A stretch of 64,000 bases of DNA from Plesiocystis pacifica SIR-1 (GTDB lineage: Bacteria > Myxococcota_A > Polyangia > Nannocystales > Nannocystaceae), in assembly GCF_000170895.1 (NCBI RefSeq), contig NZ_ABCS01000016.1:79061-143060 (forward strand), read 5' to 3'. The notes below the pieces were generated by a model that was not told the DNA's origin, did no database searches, and saw only the letters and a program-made list of their open reading frames with translations. Shown here piece by piece: positions 46,660 through 60,371 of the stretch (position 1 is its first letter; each line of letters opens with the position of its first letter). The translations under genes and the position numbers were made by a program.

Positions 46660-48141
46660 GTGAGCGGCGGGGGCAAAAAAATTGCGGACGCGGCCGGAAG
46701 CAATTCCTCGCCCGCCGACCCCGTGGTGATCCTCGGCGCGGGACTGACGGGTCTATCTGCGGCGCACCACCTCCCCGCGCAGACGCCTTTTTTGCTGGTC
46801 GAGCGCGAGGCCGAAGTCGGCGGCCACGCCCGCAGCCGCCGGGAGCAGGGGCACACCTTCGACGTCACCGGCCACTGGCTGCACCTGCGCGACCCTCGGA
46901 TGCAGCGCCTGCTGGCGAGCCTGTTCCCCGGGTCCTCGGGGGAAGGCGTCGCGGCGGGCTGGGTCGAGGTCGAGCGCAAGACCAAGATCCACGCCCACGG
47001 CGTCGAGCTCGAGTACCCCTTCCAGGCCAACATCCACGGCCTGCCCCTCGAGATCGTCCAGGAGTGCCTGCTGGGCCTGGTCGAGGCCCGCGAGGCCCGC
47101 GCCCGCGGCGAGGCCTGGGCCGTCGATCCGCGCAACTTCGAGGACTACGCCCGGGCCCGCTTTGGCGAGGGCATCGCCCGCCACTTCTTCGTGCCCTACA
47201 ACCGCAAGCTGTGGGGCATGCACCCCAACGGCCTCGCGCCCGAGTGGGTCCGCCGCTTCGTGCCCGAGCCCGACCCCGCGCAGATCATCGCGGGCGCCAT
47301 CGGCCTGCGCCAGACCGGGCTCGGCTACAACGCGCGCTTCATGTACCCAAAGGCCGGGGGCATCGACGCCCTGCCCAAGGCCCTCGCCCGCGCCATCGAG
47401 GCCCGGTGCGCGGCCTCGCCATCCGAGCACGCGCTGCGAACCGCCACGGCCGTCGAGGAGGTCGATCCGGCCGGGCGCCGCGTGAAGCTCGAGGGCGCCG
47501 CCGACTGGACCCCCTACTCGCGGCTGATCTCGACCATCCCCCTGCCCGAGCTCGTCGCCCGCGTCGATCCCAAACAGGTCCCCGCGCCCGTGCGCGAGGC
47601 CGCCGCGGCGCTGCGCTGGGTCCGGTGGCGCTACCTCGACGTCGCGACCACGCGGCCGATCCCCGCGGACTGGCACTGGGCCTACGTGCCCGAGGAGCGC
47701 TTCCCCTTCTTCCGCGTCGGCGTGTTCTCCAACGCCGTCGAGAGCATGGCCCCGCCCGAGTGCGGCTCGCTCTACGTCGAGCTCCAAGACCGCGTCGGCG
47801 AGCCCGACCTGCCCGCCATCGCCCAGGCCCTCGTCGAGGTCCGCGCCCTCGAGTCCACGGACGACCTGCGCTTTTGCCGGGTCCGCGACGTCGAGTACGC
47901 CTACGTGGTCTTCGACGACGCCCACGCTGCAGCCGTGGCCACGATCATGGCCTGGCTCGACGCCGTCGGCGTGCGCTCGTGCGGGCGCTACGGCGCGTGG
48001 ATCTACAACTCCATGGAAGACAGCATGCTCTCGGGCCTGGCCGCCGCGCAGTGGGCCAGCGGACAGCTGGACGCCGCCGCCCACACCGAGGCCGTCGCCC
48101 GCCGCGAGGCCAAGCCCGCCCCCCAAGCCGCCAATTCATGA
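46660..48141 (+). CDS. FAD-dependent protoporphyrinogen-oxidase / UGM-like oxidoreductase
   Basis: A 493-residue protein with GTG start. The N-terminal VVILGAGLTGLSAAHHL (about 26-42) is the FAD-binding GxGxxG loop, followed by LLVEREAEVGGHARS, typical of amine-oxidase, protoporphyrinogen-oxidase and UDP-galactopyranose-mutase-like proteins. VPYNRKLWGMHPNGLAPEWVRR is characteristic of the group linked to polysaccharide genes. The true substrate is unknown. Starts from 46480 are in frame but basic and unconserved. Its stop overlaps the GT2 gene start, so the three genes 46660-49888 form a cluster. Confidence 0.85.
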   Translation: MSGGGKKIADAAGSNSSPADPVVILGAGLTGLSAAHHLPAQTPFLLVEREAEVGGHARSRREQGHTFDVTGHWLHLRDPRMQRLLASLFPGSSGEGVAAGWVEVERKTKIHAHGVELEYPFQANIHGLPLEIVQECLLGLVEAREARARGEAWAVDPRNFEDYARARFGEGIARHFFVPYNRKLWGMHPNGLAPEWVRRFVPEPDPAQIIAGAIGLRQTGLGYNARFMYPKAGGIDALPKALARAIEARCAASPSEHALRTATAVEEVDPAGRRVKLEGAADWTPYSRLISTIPLPELVARVDPKQVPAPVREAAAALRWVRWRYLDVATTRPIPADWHWAYVPEERFPFFRVGVFSNAVESMAPPECGSLYVELQDRVGEPDLPAIAQALVEVRALESTDDLRFCRVRDVEYAYVVFDDAHAAAVATIMAWLDAVGVRSCGRYGAWIYNSMEDSMLSGLAAAQWASGQLDAAAHTEAVARREAKPAPQAANS

Positions 48142-48932
48142 ACGCCGACGCCGACATCGACACCGACTCGAAGGGCTCGGGCCGCCCCGGGCCCGAGCTG
48201 AGCGTGGTCATCCCCATCTACAATGAAGAGGCGATCCTGCAGAGCTCCGTGGAGGAGCTGTTCGCCCGCCTCGGCGCCGAGGACATCGAGTTCGAGGTCG
48301 TGCTGGCCGAGAACGGCAGCCAGGACCGGACCGTGGCCATCGCCAAGCAGCTCGCCGAGCGCTGGCCCGAGCAGCTGCGGTGGTTCTCCTACCCCGAGCC
48401 CAACTACGGCGGGGCGCTGCGCGAGGCGATCTTCCGCGCCCGGGGGCAGTTCGTGATCTGCGAGGAGATCGACCTGTGCGACGTCGACTTCCACCTCCGC
48501 GCCCTCGCCTACCTGCGCCGCGACGACGCCGACCTGGTCGTCGGCAGCAAGGCCATGGCCGGCGCCCACGACAAGCGCCCGGCCGTCCGCCAGGTCGCGA
48601 CCAAGGTCTACAACGGCCTGTTGCGGGTCAGCCTGGGCTTTCGCGGCACGGACACCCACGGGCTCAAGGCCATGCGCCGGGCCGTGGTCGCCCCCGTCGC
48701 CGCGCGCTGCATCGTCGACTACGACGTGTTCGCCTCGGAGCTGGTCATCCGGGCCCAGCGCGAGGGCGTGCGGGTCCTGGAGATCCCGGTCGAGATCGAA
48801 GAAAAGCGGGCCCCGAGCATCAACCTCGCTCGCCGCGTGCCCCGGGTCCTCGGTAACCTGGGCCGGTTGATGGTCTCGATCCACCTCGGCAAGGACCTCA
48901 ACGAGTACGTCCCCCGTCGCCGCCGAAGCTAG
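48138..48932 (+). CDS. Family 2 glycosyltransferase
   Basis: A 264-residue GT-A fold enzyme. LSVVIPIYNEEAIL (about 22-35) and VVLAENGSQDRTVAIAK are the nucleotide-sugar part; the region of the DxD motif reads CEEIDLCDVDFH. No membrane segments are visible, and the C-terminus is basic (VPRRRRS). It likely transfers a sugar onto a lipid or glycan acceptor. The ATG overlaps the stop of the FAD gene (ATGA), and the deacetylase begins 2 bp after its stop. Confidence 0.88.
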   Translation: MNADADIDTDSKGSGRPGPELSVVIPIYNEEAILQSSVEELFARLGAEDIEFEVVLAENGSQDRTVAIAKQLAERWPEQLRWFSYPEPNYGGALREAIFRARGQFVICEEIDLCDVDFHLRALAYLRRDDADLVVGSKAMAGAHDKRPAVRQVATKVYNGLLRVSLGFRGTDTHGLKAMRRAVVAPVAARCIVDYDVFASELVIRAQREGVRVLEIPVEIEEKRAPSINLARRVPRVLGNLGRLMVSIHLGKDLNEYVPRRRRS

Positions 48933-48934
48933 CC

Positions 48935-49888
48935 ATGTCCACCCTCGTCAGCCTCGACCTCGACGACCTCGGCTGCTACTTCGGCATCCACGGTCTGGAC
49001 CAGCCCGAGCCGGACTCGGACCCGGACTCGGATTCACAGTCGCTCCCGCGCCGCGGCCTGGCCCTCGAGCACTGGCTGCCCCGCTTCCTCGACGTGTTCG
49101 AGGCCACCAAGACCCGGGCGACGATCTTCGTGATCGGCAGCGACCTCGAGCACGACCTCGCCGAGCGCGGCGGTCGGGGGGCCGAGCAGCTGGTCCGCGC
49201 GATGGGCCAGGGCCACGAGCTGGCCAACCACTCCCACGCCCACGCCTACGACTTCCACCGCCTGCCGCCGGCCCAGATCGCCGAGGACATCGCGCGCTGC
49301 GACGCCCTGCTGCGCAGCCTCGGCGCCCGCCCGCGCGGCTTCCGGGCCCCGGGCTATACCCACGACGCGACCATGCTGATGCAGGTCGCCGCCCTCGGCT
49401 ACGGCTACGACAGCTCCGTGCTGCCCTCGCCGACCTACTTCGCGGCCAAGCTGGGCATCTTGGGTCTGCGCCGCCTCCAAGGCCGGCGCTCCGTGTCCCA
49501 GGCGACGGGCCTGCGCGCCTTCCTGGCGCCGACCAACGTCCACTACCTGCCCGAGGTCGGGCTGTGGGAGGTCCCGGTGTCGGTCAGCCGGAGCCTTCGC
49601 CTGCCGCTCACGGGCACCTTCTTGCTCGGCGACGCCCCCCCCATGCTGACCCGCCTGCAGGCCGAGTCGCTGCGCCGCGAGGCCGCGCGCAAGGCCCACC
49701 TACACGTCGAGCTGCACGCCATCGACCTGGCCGATCCGGAGGCGGACGGCATCGATCCGCGGATCGTCGCCGCGCAGCGCGAGCTGGCCACGCCGCTGGC
49801 GCGCCGCATCGAGCGGCTGGGCGACCTGCTCAATACCCGCGGCGGTGGGCTCTCGATCGGCCGGATGATGGCTCGACACATGCGCTGA
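48935..49888 (+). CDS. Polysaccharide deacetylase
   Basis: A 317-residue NodB-homology protein. SLDLDD near residue 6-11 corresponds to the metal-binding Asp motif, ANHSHAHAYDFHRL (about 94-107) is the HSxxH zinc motif, and GFRAPGYTHDAT (about 133) carries the conserved Arg motif. It removes acetyl or formyl groups from sugars. It has no signal peptide, so it may act on a lipid-linked sugar on the cytoplasmic face. Third gene of the 46660-49888 cluster. Confidence 0.9.
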   Translation: MSTLVSLDLDDLGCYFGIHGLDQPEPDSDPDSDSQSLPRRGLALEHWLPRFLDVFEATKTRATIFVIGSDLEHDLAERGGRGAEQLVRAMGQGHELANHSHAHAYDFHRLPPAQIAEDIARCDALLRSLGARPRGFRAPGYTHDATMLMQVAALGYGYDSSVLPSPTYFAAKLGILGLRRLQGRRSVSQATGLRAFLAPTNVHYLPEVGLWEVPVSVSRSLRLPLTGTFLLGDAPPMLTRLQAESLRREAARKAHLHVELHAIDLADPEADGIDPRIVAAQRELATPLARRIERLGDLLNTRGGGLSIGRMMARHMR

Positions 49889-49898
49889 GGGGGCCGCC

Positions 49899-51092
49899 AT
49901 GCGCCATCGCAACCGACCCCTGGCCACCGCCTTCGTCCTGGCCGCGGCGTGCTCGAGCGGGGAGCCGGCGAGCGGGGAGGCTGGCCCCGCACCAGCGCCG
50001 ACCCCCGAACCCGCGCCCGCGCCCGAAGCAGCGCCCGCGCCGAGCCCCGAGCTCGCCGGCGAACCCACGGCCCTCGCCGCCCTGCGCTCGAACGGCTACG
50101 GCTTCGTCGTCGCCCGCGTCGTCGGCCCGAGCTCGGTCGTCGAGCGCTACGACATGGAGGGCAACCGGCGGTGGTCGGCGACCCTCGGCGACGCGGACGA
50201 AGCCGTCGCCGTTCGGGCCCTCGCCGCGACCACGGCGGGGGAACGCCCGCTCCTCGCCGCCGTCGAAGTTGGGACCGGCGCGGCGCGGCGCGCCGCGCTG
50301 CTGTGGCTCGCCATCGACTCCGGTGAAGTCCTCGCAGCCAGGCCGAGGGTAGCCCTCGACTCCGACGGCGAGGTCGCGTCGATCCACGCCCTCGCCCGCC
50401 ACCCCGCGACGGGCTGGATGGTCACCGGCGGCCAGGGTCACGACATGGTGGTGTGGAGGGTCGACGCCGACGGGCACACGCACTGGCGCCACAGCTACGG
50501 CGGGCCCGGCCCCGACCGCGCCCTGGCCATCGCCCCCAGCGGCGACGACAGCTGGCGCCTCGCGGGCCGCTGCGCCGACGCCGAGGGCGAGGCCGTCGAC
50601 TGCCTCCTGGCCATCGAAGAGGGCGGCCGCATGCGCTGGAACAAGCGCTACGGCGCCGACGCGATCGCCCGCGTCCACCCGGACACCGCCGTCCCCGAGC
50701 ACCCCGAGCCCGGCACCGGCCACGTCCTCGCGGGCGCCCGCGAAGGTCGGCTGTGGGTAGCGTGGATCGACGAGGCCGGCGCGCAGCTGCGCGAGCAGAG
50801 CCTCGACCTCGGCGAGGTCCACGGCCTCGCCGTCGACGTCGAGCGCCGCGTGACCCTGGCCGGGGCCCACCTCGCCGACGCCAGCTCGGAGCCCCGCGCC
50901 TGGTTGGCGATCCTCGACGCCGAGGCCAAGCTGCTCGCCGAGCGCGACCTGGGCCCGACCCTCGTCGACATCATCGACGTGGTCGAGCCGCCCTTGCGCC
51001 CGAGCGCGCGCCAGATCTACGCGAGCGCACCAAGCCTACCGAGCGGCGCGAAGCTGTGCGCCCTCGACGAGGCCCTGCGCGGCTGCGACTGA
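49899..51092 (+). CDS. Lipoprotein with PQQ-like beta-propeller
   Basis: A 397-residue lipoprotein (lipobox VLAAAC near residue 18) that begins 10 bp after the deacetylase. After a Pro/Ala linker it has repeated strands such as [47 protein letters not shown] and [16 protein letters not shown]. The W...YGG spacing matches repeats found in delta-proteobacterial surface propellers. It may be part of the preceding cluster, though its role is unknown. Confidence 0.75.
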   Translation: MRHRNRPLATAFVLAAACSSGEPASGEAGPAPAPTPEPAPAPEAAPAPSPELAGEPTALAALRSNGYGFVVARVVGPSSVVERYDMEGNRRWSATLGDADEAVAVRALAATTAGERPLLAAVEVGTGAARRAALLWLAIDSGEVLAARPRVALDSDGEVASIHALARHPATGWMVTGGQGHDMVVWRVDADGHTHWRHSYGGPGPDRALAIAPSGDDSWRLAGRCADAEGEAVDCLLAIEEGGRMRWNKRYGADAIARVHPDTAVPEHPEPGTGHVLAGAREGRLWVAWIDEAGAQLREQSLDLGEVHGLAVDVERRVTLAGAHLADASSEPRAWLAILDAEAKLLAERDLGPTLVDIIDVVEPPLRPSARQIYASAPSLPSGAKLCALDEALRGCD

Positions 51093-51144
51093 CTCGCGCA
51101 GCCAAGCGCCCCCGGTCCTCCAGCGCCTGCGGGGGCAAAGCTGC

Positions 51145-52878
<1,734 letters not shown>

Positions 52879-52882
52879 GACG

Positions 52883-54253
<1,371 letters not shown>

Positions 54254-54328
54254 GGCCCAGGGAAGCTAACAGACTTCGCGCCATCTTGGAGCTCCCCGGA
54301 GCTCCCCGCCTCCCCTGCGCTCTCGCTT

Positions 54329-55354
54329 TCACACGCTCGAAGCTGACCCTCGCAGGGCCTTGCGGTAGCTCTTCCACGTCCCGCCCGTGATGAAGCCCTC
54401 GGGAATCTCCAGCGCCTCGCGGCCAAAGGGGAGGCTGTCCCAGTCCCCCTCGATCAGCGGACGCATCAGGGACTCCGCGACCGCGTGCCCGCGACCCCAC
54501 AGGTGGCGATCGAGGGGCACGTGCAGATCGAGGATGTGCTCGAAGTTCCAGTCGAGCGTGCGCTGTGCCCCCGCGGCCGCGCGCGCGTGATCGTGGACCG
54601 AGTAGTGCACCGGCGACCAGGTCACGTGGCCCTCGCGCAGCTTCAACATCCTCGACGCCGGCCAGGGCAGGGGCTTGGCGCCCACGGGCCAGCTGAACCA
54701 CCCGTGGCCGCCGTTGATGAACGCGCCGCTCGCCTCGTGCCAGACCAGCAGCGGCTCCGCCGTGCCCCGGCGCGCGCCAAATCGAAGCTGCGTGCGGTTG
54801 ACCAGCTTGCCCTCCATGAAGCCGCCCCACACGTGCACGTGCAGCCCCATGCGACCGAGCTCGGGCAGCGCGTCGCCTTCCCCGAGGCGCTCGACGTTGG
54901 GCAGGGCACACAGCGTCGGGTTCTCCCGCTCGATGCGACCAGCCGCCACGTAGATCGGCACGTCGGGGAAGGCCTCGGCGTAGGGGATGAGCGAGAGGTG
55001 GTGCTCCGGGCCCGGGTTGAGGATCGCCCGCAGCGGCGCCCCGAGCTCGGCGCTCAGCTCCCGCAGGGCCAGAAAGGGCTGGTCGGCCTCGAGGTCGGGC
55101 TGCACGACGTTGAAGGCCACCAGGTGGCTCTTGCCGCCCGCCTCGCGCACCCGGAATACGAACATGCGGTTGGGGATGCGCGGGCCAAAGCGCGAGTTCC
55201 CGCCGCCGTGGTTCGTGAACAGGCTCCACAGGTCGGGGCCGATGGGCTGAAAGCAGACCGGCCCGAGGACCTCGCCCACGGCCATGCAGCACCGCTCTCC
55301 CGAGCGGCCGTGGTGGTGTGGATGGTGAAGGTGGTTGTGACGGTGATCTTGCAT
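54329..55354 (-). CDS. MBL-fold-like protein with histidine-rich leader
   Basis: A 341-residue protein. The first 24 residues hold about ten His (HNHLHHPHHH), followed by GERCCM. The body has a metallo-hydrolase-like pattern without the full HxHxDH motif: NPGPEHHLSLIPYAEAFPDVPIYVAAGRIERENPT, resembling DUF4336-like proteins. LLVWHEASGAFINGGHGWFSWPVG and LKLREGHVTWSPVHYSVHDH carry further His. The leader could bind metal. ATG at 55285 (Met24) is an alternative start that would drop it. It lies 75 bp upstream of the biotin carboxylase and may be co-transcribed. Confidence 0.65.
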   Translation of the reverse strand: MQDHRHNHLHHPHHHGRSGERCCMAVGEVLGPVCFQPIGPDLWSLFTNHGGGNSRFGPRIPNRMFVFRVREAGGKSHLVAFNVVQPDLEADQPFLALRELSAELGAPLRAILNPGPEHHLSLIPYAEAFPDVPIYVAAGRIERENPTLCALPNVERLGEGDALPELGRMGLHVHVWGGFMEGKLVNRTQLRFGARRGTAEPLLVWHEASGAFINGGHGWFSWPVGAKPLPWPASRMLKLREGHVTWSPVHYSVHDHARAAAGAQRTLDWNFEHILDLHVPLDRHLWGRGHAVAESLMRPLIEGDWDSLPFGREALEIPEGFITGGTWKSYRKALRGSASSV

Positions 55355-55441
55355 GACGACTCCTCTGGCGTCGGTCCGCGGCGCGGCGCGACGACTCCTC
55401 TGAAGGGCGAGCGGAGCCCGCCCCGCGATGCGAAGCTGAAC

Positions 55442-55477
55442 AAAACGAGCGCGCCCTGATCGGAAGAGAGGGCGCGC
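55442..55477 (-). terminator. Intrinsic terminator of TetR gene
   Basis: A 9-bp stem GCGCGCCCT/AGGGCGCGC (55449-55457 and 55469-55477) followed on the minus strand by CTCGTTTTGTT, 3 bp after the TetR stop. Confidence 0.75.
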
Positions 55478-55480
55478 GGA

Positions 55481-56101
55481 CTAGTCGAGGCGCTCGCGCG
55501 CCGCACCAAACAACAACAGCTCGACGGTCTGCCGGACCCAGTGTCGGCGGTAGTCGGGCTCGAGCACGGACTGGCCGTACATGGCCTGGATCCGCCCCGC
55601 GTAGAGCACCTGGTAGGTCAGGCGCTCTTGGAGCGCGCCCGCGACGATGTCCGGGTCCACGCCCTTGCGCAGCAGCTTGCGCCGCCGCGCCGCGTTCAAG
55701 AAGTCGATCAACACCTGGTGCTGCTCGTAGAAGCTCGCCAGCGCCGACTCGTCGACGCGGGGGAAGCCCTGGCTGAACTCCGCCATCATGATGATCAGCA
55801 GCTCGGGCTCGCGCAGGTAGGTCGCCAGGGTCTCCTCGGCGTGCAGCAACATCCGCGTCGCGAAGTCGCGGCTGTCCTGGGGCGGATCGCCGAGGATGCG
55901 CCGCGCCCCCTCCATGCGCTGGTCCCCCAAGCGCCCGAGGATCTGAGCGTAGAGCGCCTGCTTGCCGCCGAAGTGGTAACTCACGGCGTTGACGTTCGCC
56001 CCCGCCGCCTTGCAGATGTCGCGGACCGAGGTCCCGTCGTAGCCACGCTGAGCAAACAGCCCCGTGGCCACGCGCAGCAGCTCTTCGGCGGTCTTGGCCA
56101 C
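55481..56101 (-). CDS. TetR/AcrR family transcriptional regulator
   Basis: About 206 residues. The HTH at the N-terminus reads ATGLFAQRGYDGTSVRDICKAAGANVNAVSYHFGGKQALYAQIL, a textbook TetR motif. The C-terminal ligand domain is helical. GTG at 56101 is chosen, as VAKTAEELL is the usual start; an upstream TTG at 56137 is possible. The gene is transcribed towards the acyl-CoA carboxylase and His-rich-leader genes and is divergent from transaldolase. The AT-rich palindrome at 56142-56162 is its likely operator. Its ligand may be an acyl-CoA, by context. Confidence 0.92.
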   Translation of the reverse strand: MAKTAEELLRVATGLFAQRGYDGTSVRDICKAAGANVNAVSYHFGGKQALYAQILGRLGDQRMEGARRILGDPPQDSRDFATRMLLHAEETLATYLREPELLIIMMAEFSQGFPRVDESALASFYEQHQVLIDFLNAARRRKLLRKGVDPDIVAGALQERLTYQVLYAGRIQAMYGQSVLEPDYRRHWVRQTVELLLFGAARERLD

Positions 56102-56141
56102 GACAGCCAAGCTACGCGGGAAGCGTGACGCGTGCAAGGCA

Positions 56142-56162
56142 AATTAAAACATTCGTTTAATT
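56142..56162. promoter_or_regulatory. TetR operator candidate
   Basis: AATTAAA-N7-TTTAATT is a 7-bp inverted repeat, and inside it AAAC-ATTC-GTTT fits the AAAC-N4-GTTT pattern of PsrA-type TetR regulators. It lies between the divergent TetR and transaldolase genes and could repress both. Confidence 0.55.
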
Positions 56163-56223
56163 TTTTGGAACTACTGTCAGCCCCTTGGCAGGCCCCGGGC
56201 CGGCGTGCGATCTAGCCCGAGCC

Positions 56224-56868
56224 ATGGAGTTGTTCATCGACACCGCAGACGTCAACGAGATCGAAGCCGCCCAGAGCATGGGCCTCCTCGACGGCGTGAC
56301 CACCAACCCCAGCCTCGTCGCCAAGACGGGCCGCGGCCACCGCGAGGTGCTCGTCGACATCTGCGAGCGCGTGAGCGGCCCGGTCAGCGCCGAGGTCCAC
56401 GGCACCACCTACGACGTGATGATGGAGGAGGCTCGCGAGCTCGCCGCCATCGCCCCCAACATCGTGGTCAAGATCCCGCTCATCGAAGATGGCATGCGCG
56501 CCGTCAAGTCGCTGACCGAGGCCGGCGTCAAGACCAACGTCACCCTGTGCTTCTCCCCCCTCCAGGCCCTCCTCGCCGCCAAGGCCGGCGCCACCTACAT
56601 CAGCCCCTTCGTCGGCCGCCTCGATGACATCGGCCACGACGGCATGGGCCTCGTCGAGCAGATCTGCGACATGTACGAGCGCTACGACCTCGACACCAAG
56701 GTCCTCGTCGCCTCGGTCCGCTCCCCCAGCCACGTCGTCGAGTCCCTGCGCATCGGCGCTGACGTAGCCACCATCCCCTTCGGCGTCATCGGCAAGCTGA
56801 TCCGCCACCCGCTGACCGACATCGGCCTCGCCCGCTTCCTCGAGGACGCCAAGGCGATTCCCAAATAG
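56224..56868 (+). CDS. tal: Transaldolase / fructose-6-phosphate aldolase family protein
   Basis: A 214-residue short transaldolase (TalC/MipB type). [16 protein letters not shown] starts the barrel, [11 protein letters not shown] follows, and the Schiff-base lysine is in NIVVKIPL (Lys83). [14 protein letters not shown] and [10 protein letters not shown] are conserved. It exchanges dihydroxyacetone units in the pentose phosphate pathway or acts as an F6P aldolase; these short forms cannot be told apart by eye. The start MELFIDTA is preferred over an upstream in-frame ATG at 56185. Repeat R2c begins 14 bp after the stop. Confidence 0.92.
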   Translation: MELFIDTADVNEIEAAQSMGLLDGVTTNPSLVAKTGRGHREVLVDICERVSGPVSAEVHGTTYDVMMEEARELAAIAPNIVVKIPLIEDGMRAVKSLTEAGVKTNVTLCFSPLQALLAAKAGATYISPFVGRLDDIGHDGMGLVEQICDMYERYDLDTKVLVASVRSPSHVVESLRIGADVATIPFGVIGKLIRHPLTDIGLARFLEDAKAIPK

Positions 56869-56881
56869 CCCCCGCAGGCGG

Positions 56882-56982
56882 CTCGGACCGGGGGCGCTTC
56901 GTCGCTGCGCTCCTCCTCTTTGGCTTGTCCTCAAACACGTTCGTGCCTTCTAGAGGGCATGGGGTCGCCCCCAAAGGGGGCG
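56882..56982 (+). repeat. Dispersed 3' element R2, copy c
   Basis: It lies 14 bp after the transaldolase stop in the same orientation. It contains a CGCTTCGTCGCTGCGCTCC segment, CTTGTCCTCAAACACGTTCG, TGCC, a GGGCATGGGGTCG box and a hairpin CGCCCCC-AAA-GGGGGCG (56966-56982). The order and spacing match copy b behind nrdJ. Confidence 0.85.
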
Positions 56983-57037
56983 TTGTCTGTCGGGCTCAGC
57001 GAGAGCCCTGGGGCTGGCTCGAGCGGACCGCCAGCTC

Positions 57038-57098
57038 AAAAAATGAGCGCCACCCCATCCACGACCTCCCCCCGAAGTTCGTGGATGTGATGGCGCTC
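57038..57098 (-). terminator. Intrinsic terminator of small lipoprotein
   Basis: A long stem with two mismatches (arms 57045-57064 and 57079-57098) followed on the minus strand by ATTTTTT. It lies 20 bp after the stop of 57118-57297. Confidence 0.88.
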
Positions 57099-57117
57099 TG
57101 GACGATCGGACAGGAAT

Positions 57118-57297
57118 TCAGAAGTTGGGGCTGGCGAGGGTGCCCGGGTGGCCCTCGATCGGGCACATCTCGACGTCGGGGTTGCAGGGGCGGTCGTTGA
57201 GCAGCTCGCAAGCGGGCATCAACGTGGCCACGGCGAGGAGCAACGCGGCGGTGAGAACGGTCTTGGCGGCCTTGGTGGTCTGCTTGGTCTTGGTCAC
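57118..57297 (-). CDS. Small lipoprotein, hypothetical
   Basis: A 59-residue lipoprotein with GTG start. The AGGAG ribosome binding site lies 9 nt upstream and a strong terminator follows. A Lys/Thr-rich N-region (VTKTKQTTKAAK) leads into the hydrophobic core and lipobox LMPAC (Cys near residue 30). The mature tail of about 30 residues has three further Cys/acidic features (ELLNDRPCNPDVEMCPIEG) and ends ASPNF. No family is recognised. A longer frame from 57438 is less likely, since it lacks a signal. Confidence 0.7.
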   Translation of the reverse strand: MTKTKQTTKAAKTVLTAALLLAVATLMPACELLNDRPCNPDVEMCPIEGHPGTLASPNF

Positions 57298-57639
57298 GGC
57301 ACACTTCTCCTGAGACGAGCGGTCGGCGCTCGAGCAAAGCGACGCATTCGGGTGAGAACCCCGGGACAGCCACCGGCCGTATGCCGGGCTCGCTCCCTCT
57401 CGGTTCGCGCTGCGTCTTGGTCGTCTTTGAGACAACAAGTTCGGGCACCTTGGTTTCAGTTTTTGATTGACTTTTTTTTAATATTTTGGATGGGGCATTT
57501 TTCCGCTGCGAGAGCGAGACAGATCGGGGCGGGGTGACACCTTGGTTTGGAGGTCACAGATCGCTACGGCTCGCGTAGACGGAAGCAAGATCAGGATCAG
57601 TGGTGTCGACTGTGAGCGACGCTAGCTTTGTGCGTTGCT
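57298..57639. other. Gene-free, locally AT-rich region
   Basis: It holds no convincing gene. TTGATTGACTTTTTTTTAATATTTTGG near 57463-57490 is the most AT-rich stretch of the area and probably carries the promoter of the small lipoprotein, although no clear -35/-10 pair is seen. Confidence 0.45.
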
Positions 57640-58384
57640 GCTCGACACGAGTTCGCTCGGGGCTCCGACGGTGCGCCGCAGTGTTGGTCTGAGGTGCCTC
57701 GTTGGCTCTGACCTCCTCCCCACTCCTGCGCTCGAGCCGAGTCACATCCCGTTGCTCTTCCAAGGCTGTAGGTGGCTCGGTGCTCGTCGCAGGGACCCCT
57801 CCCGCCGAGCGGCCTGCTCGGGGTTCGCAAAACGAATGCTGGGGTCTCGAACGAGTTGCGCCGAAATCTAGACGCATGCAGCAGGGTCGAGCCACCACCA
57901 AAGTGCTTCACCCCCGCCAAAACATTTCTACTCGCCGCCCCGTGACCGGAGCCGCAGCGAGCGAAGCGAGCGTGAGGTGGATGAATCGCGCGCAGCGAAG
58001 CGAGCACGATTCATCGTCGGGGCGGACGCTGTCGAGGGCCTCCCGATAGCACCTCATGGGGAAAACCAGCCTGTCCTCCAACCCGGGAAGCATGCAGCAC
58101 GGGTTGGACAACCTCGCCGCATGCAGCACGGTTCAGCAAACCCCGCCGCATGCAGCACGGGTTGGACAACCTCGCCGCATGCCGCACGGGTTCAGCAAAC
58201 CCCGCCGCATGCAGCACGGTTCAGCAAACCCCGCCGCATGCAGCACGGGTTGGACAACCTCGCCGCATGCCGCACGGGTTCAGCAAACCCCGCCGCATGC
58301 AGCACGGGTTCAGCAAACCCCGCCGCATCCAGCACGGGCCGGACAACCCCACCGCATGCAGCACGGGCCGACCGACCACCCCCG
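57640..58384 (-). repeat. Dispersed repeat R1, copy D (inverted)
   Basis: The core spans 58087-57640 on the minus strand, and the array of ten 29-30-bp units lies at 58091-58384 (constant part CATGCAGCACGG...CCCCGCCG on the + strand). The 49-codon frame (57908-58057), the stem and the distance of 30 bp from CCCGGG to ATG are all as in the other copies. Its 3' part is more diverged from B and C, with different substitutions and a rearranged order of GCACCGTCGGAG and CAGACCAACAC words. Confidence 0.88.
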
Positions 58385-58412
58385 CCGCGCACGGCAGGCG
58401 TTCACGCCCCGC

Positions 58413-60314
<1,902 letters not shown>

Positions 60315-60371
60315 GCAAGCGCGCGGCTGGATGAATTCGACGCAGCGCTGGCGAGAACGCACACTGCGGCC

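Noticed and set aside
57640..58384. Left inverted terminus of R1 copy D
   Set aside because: A partial match to GGCTCCGACGGTGC is present near 57660, but no partner was found beyond the array.
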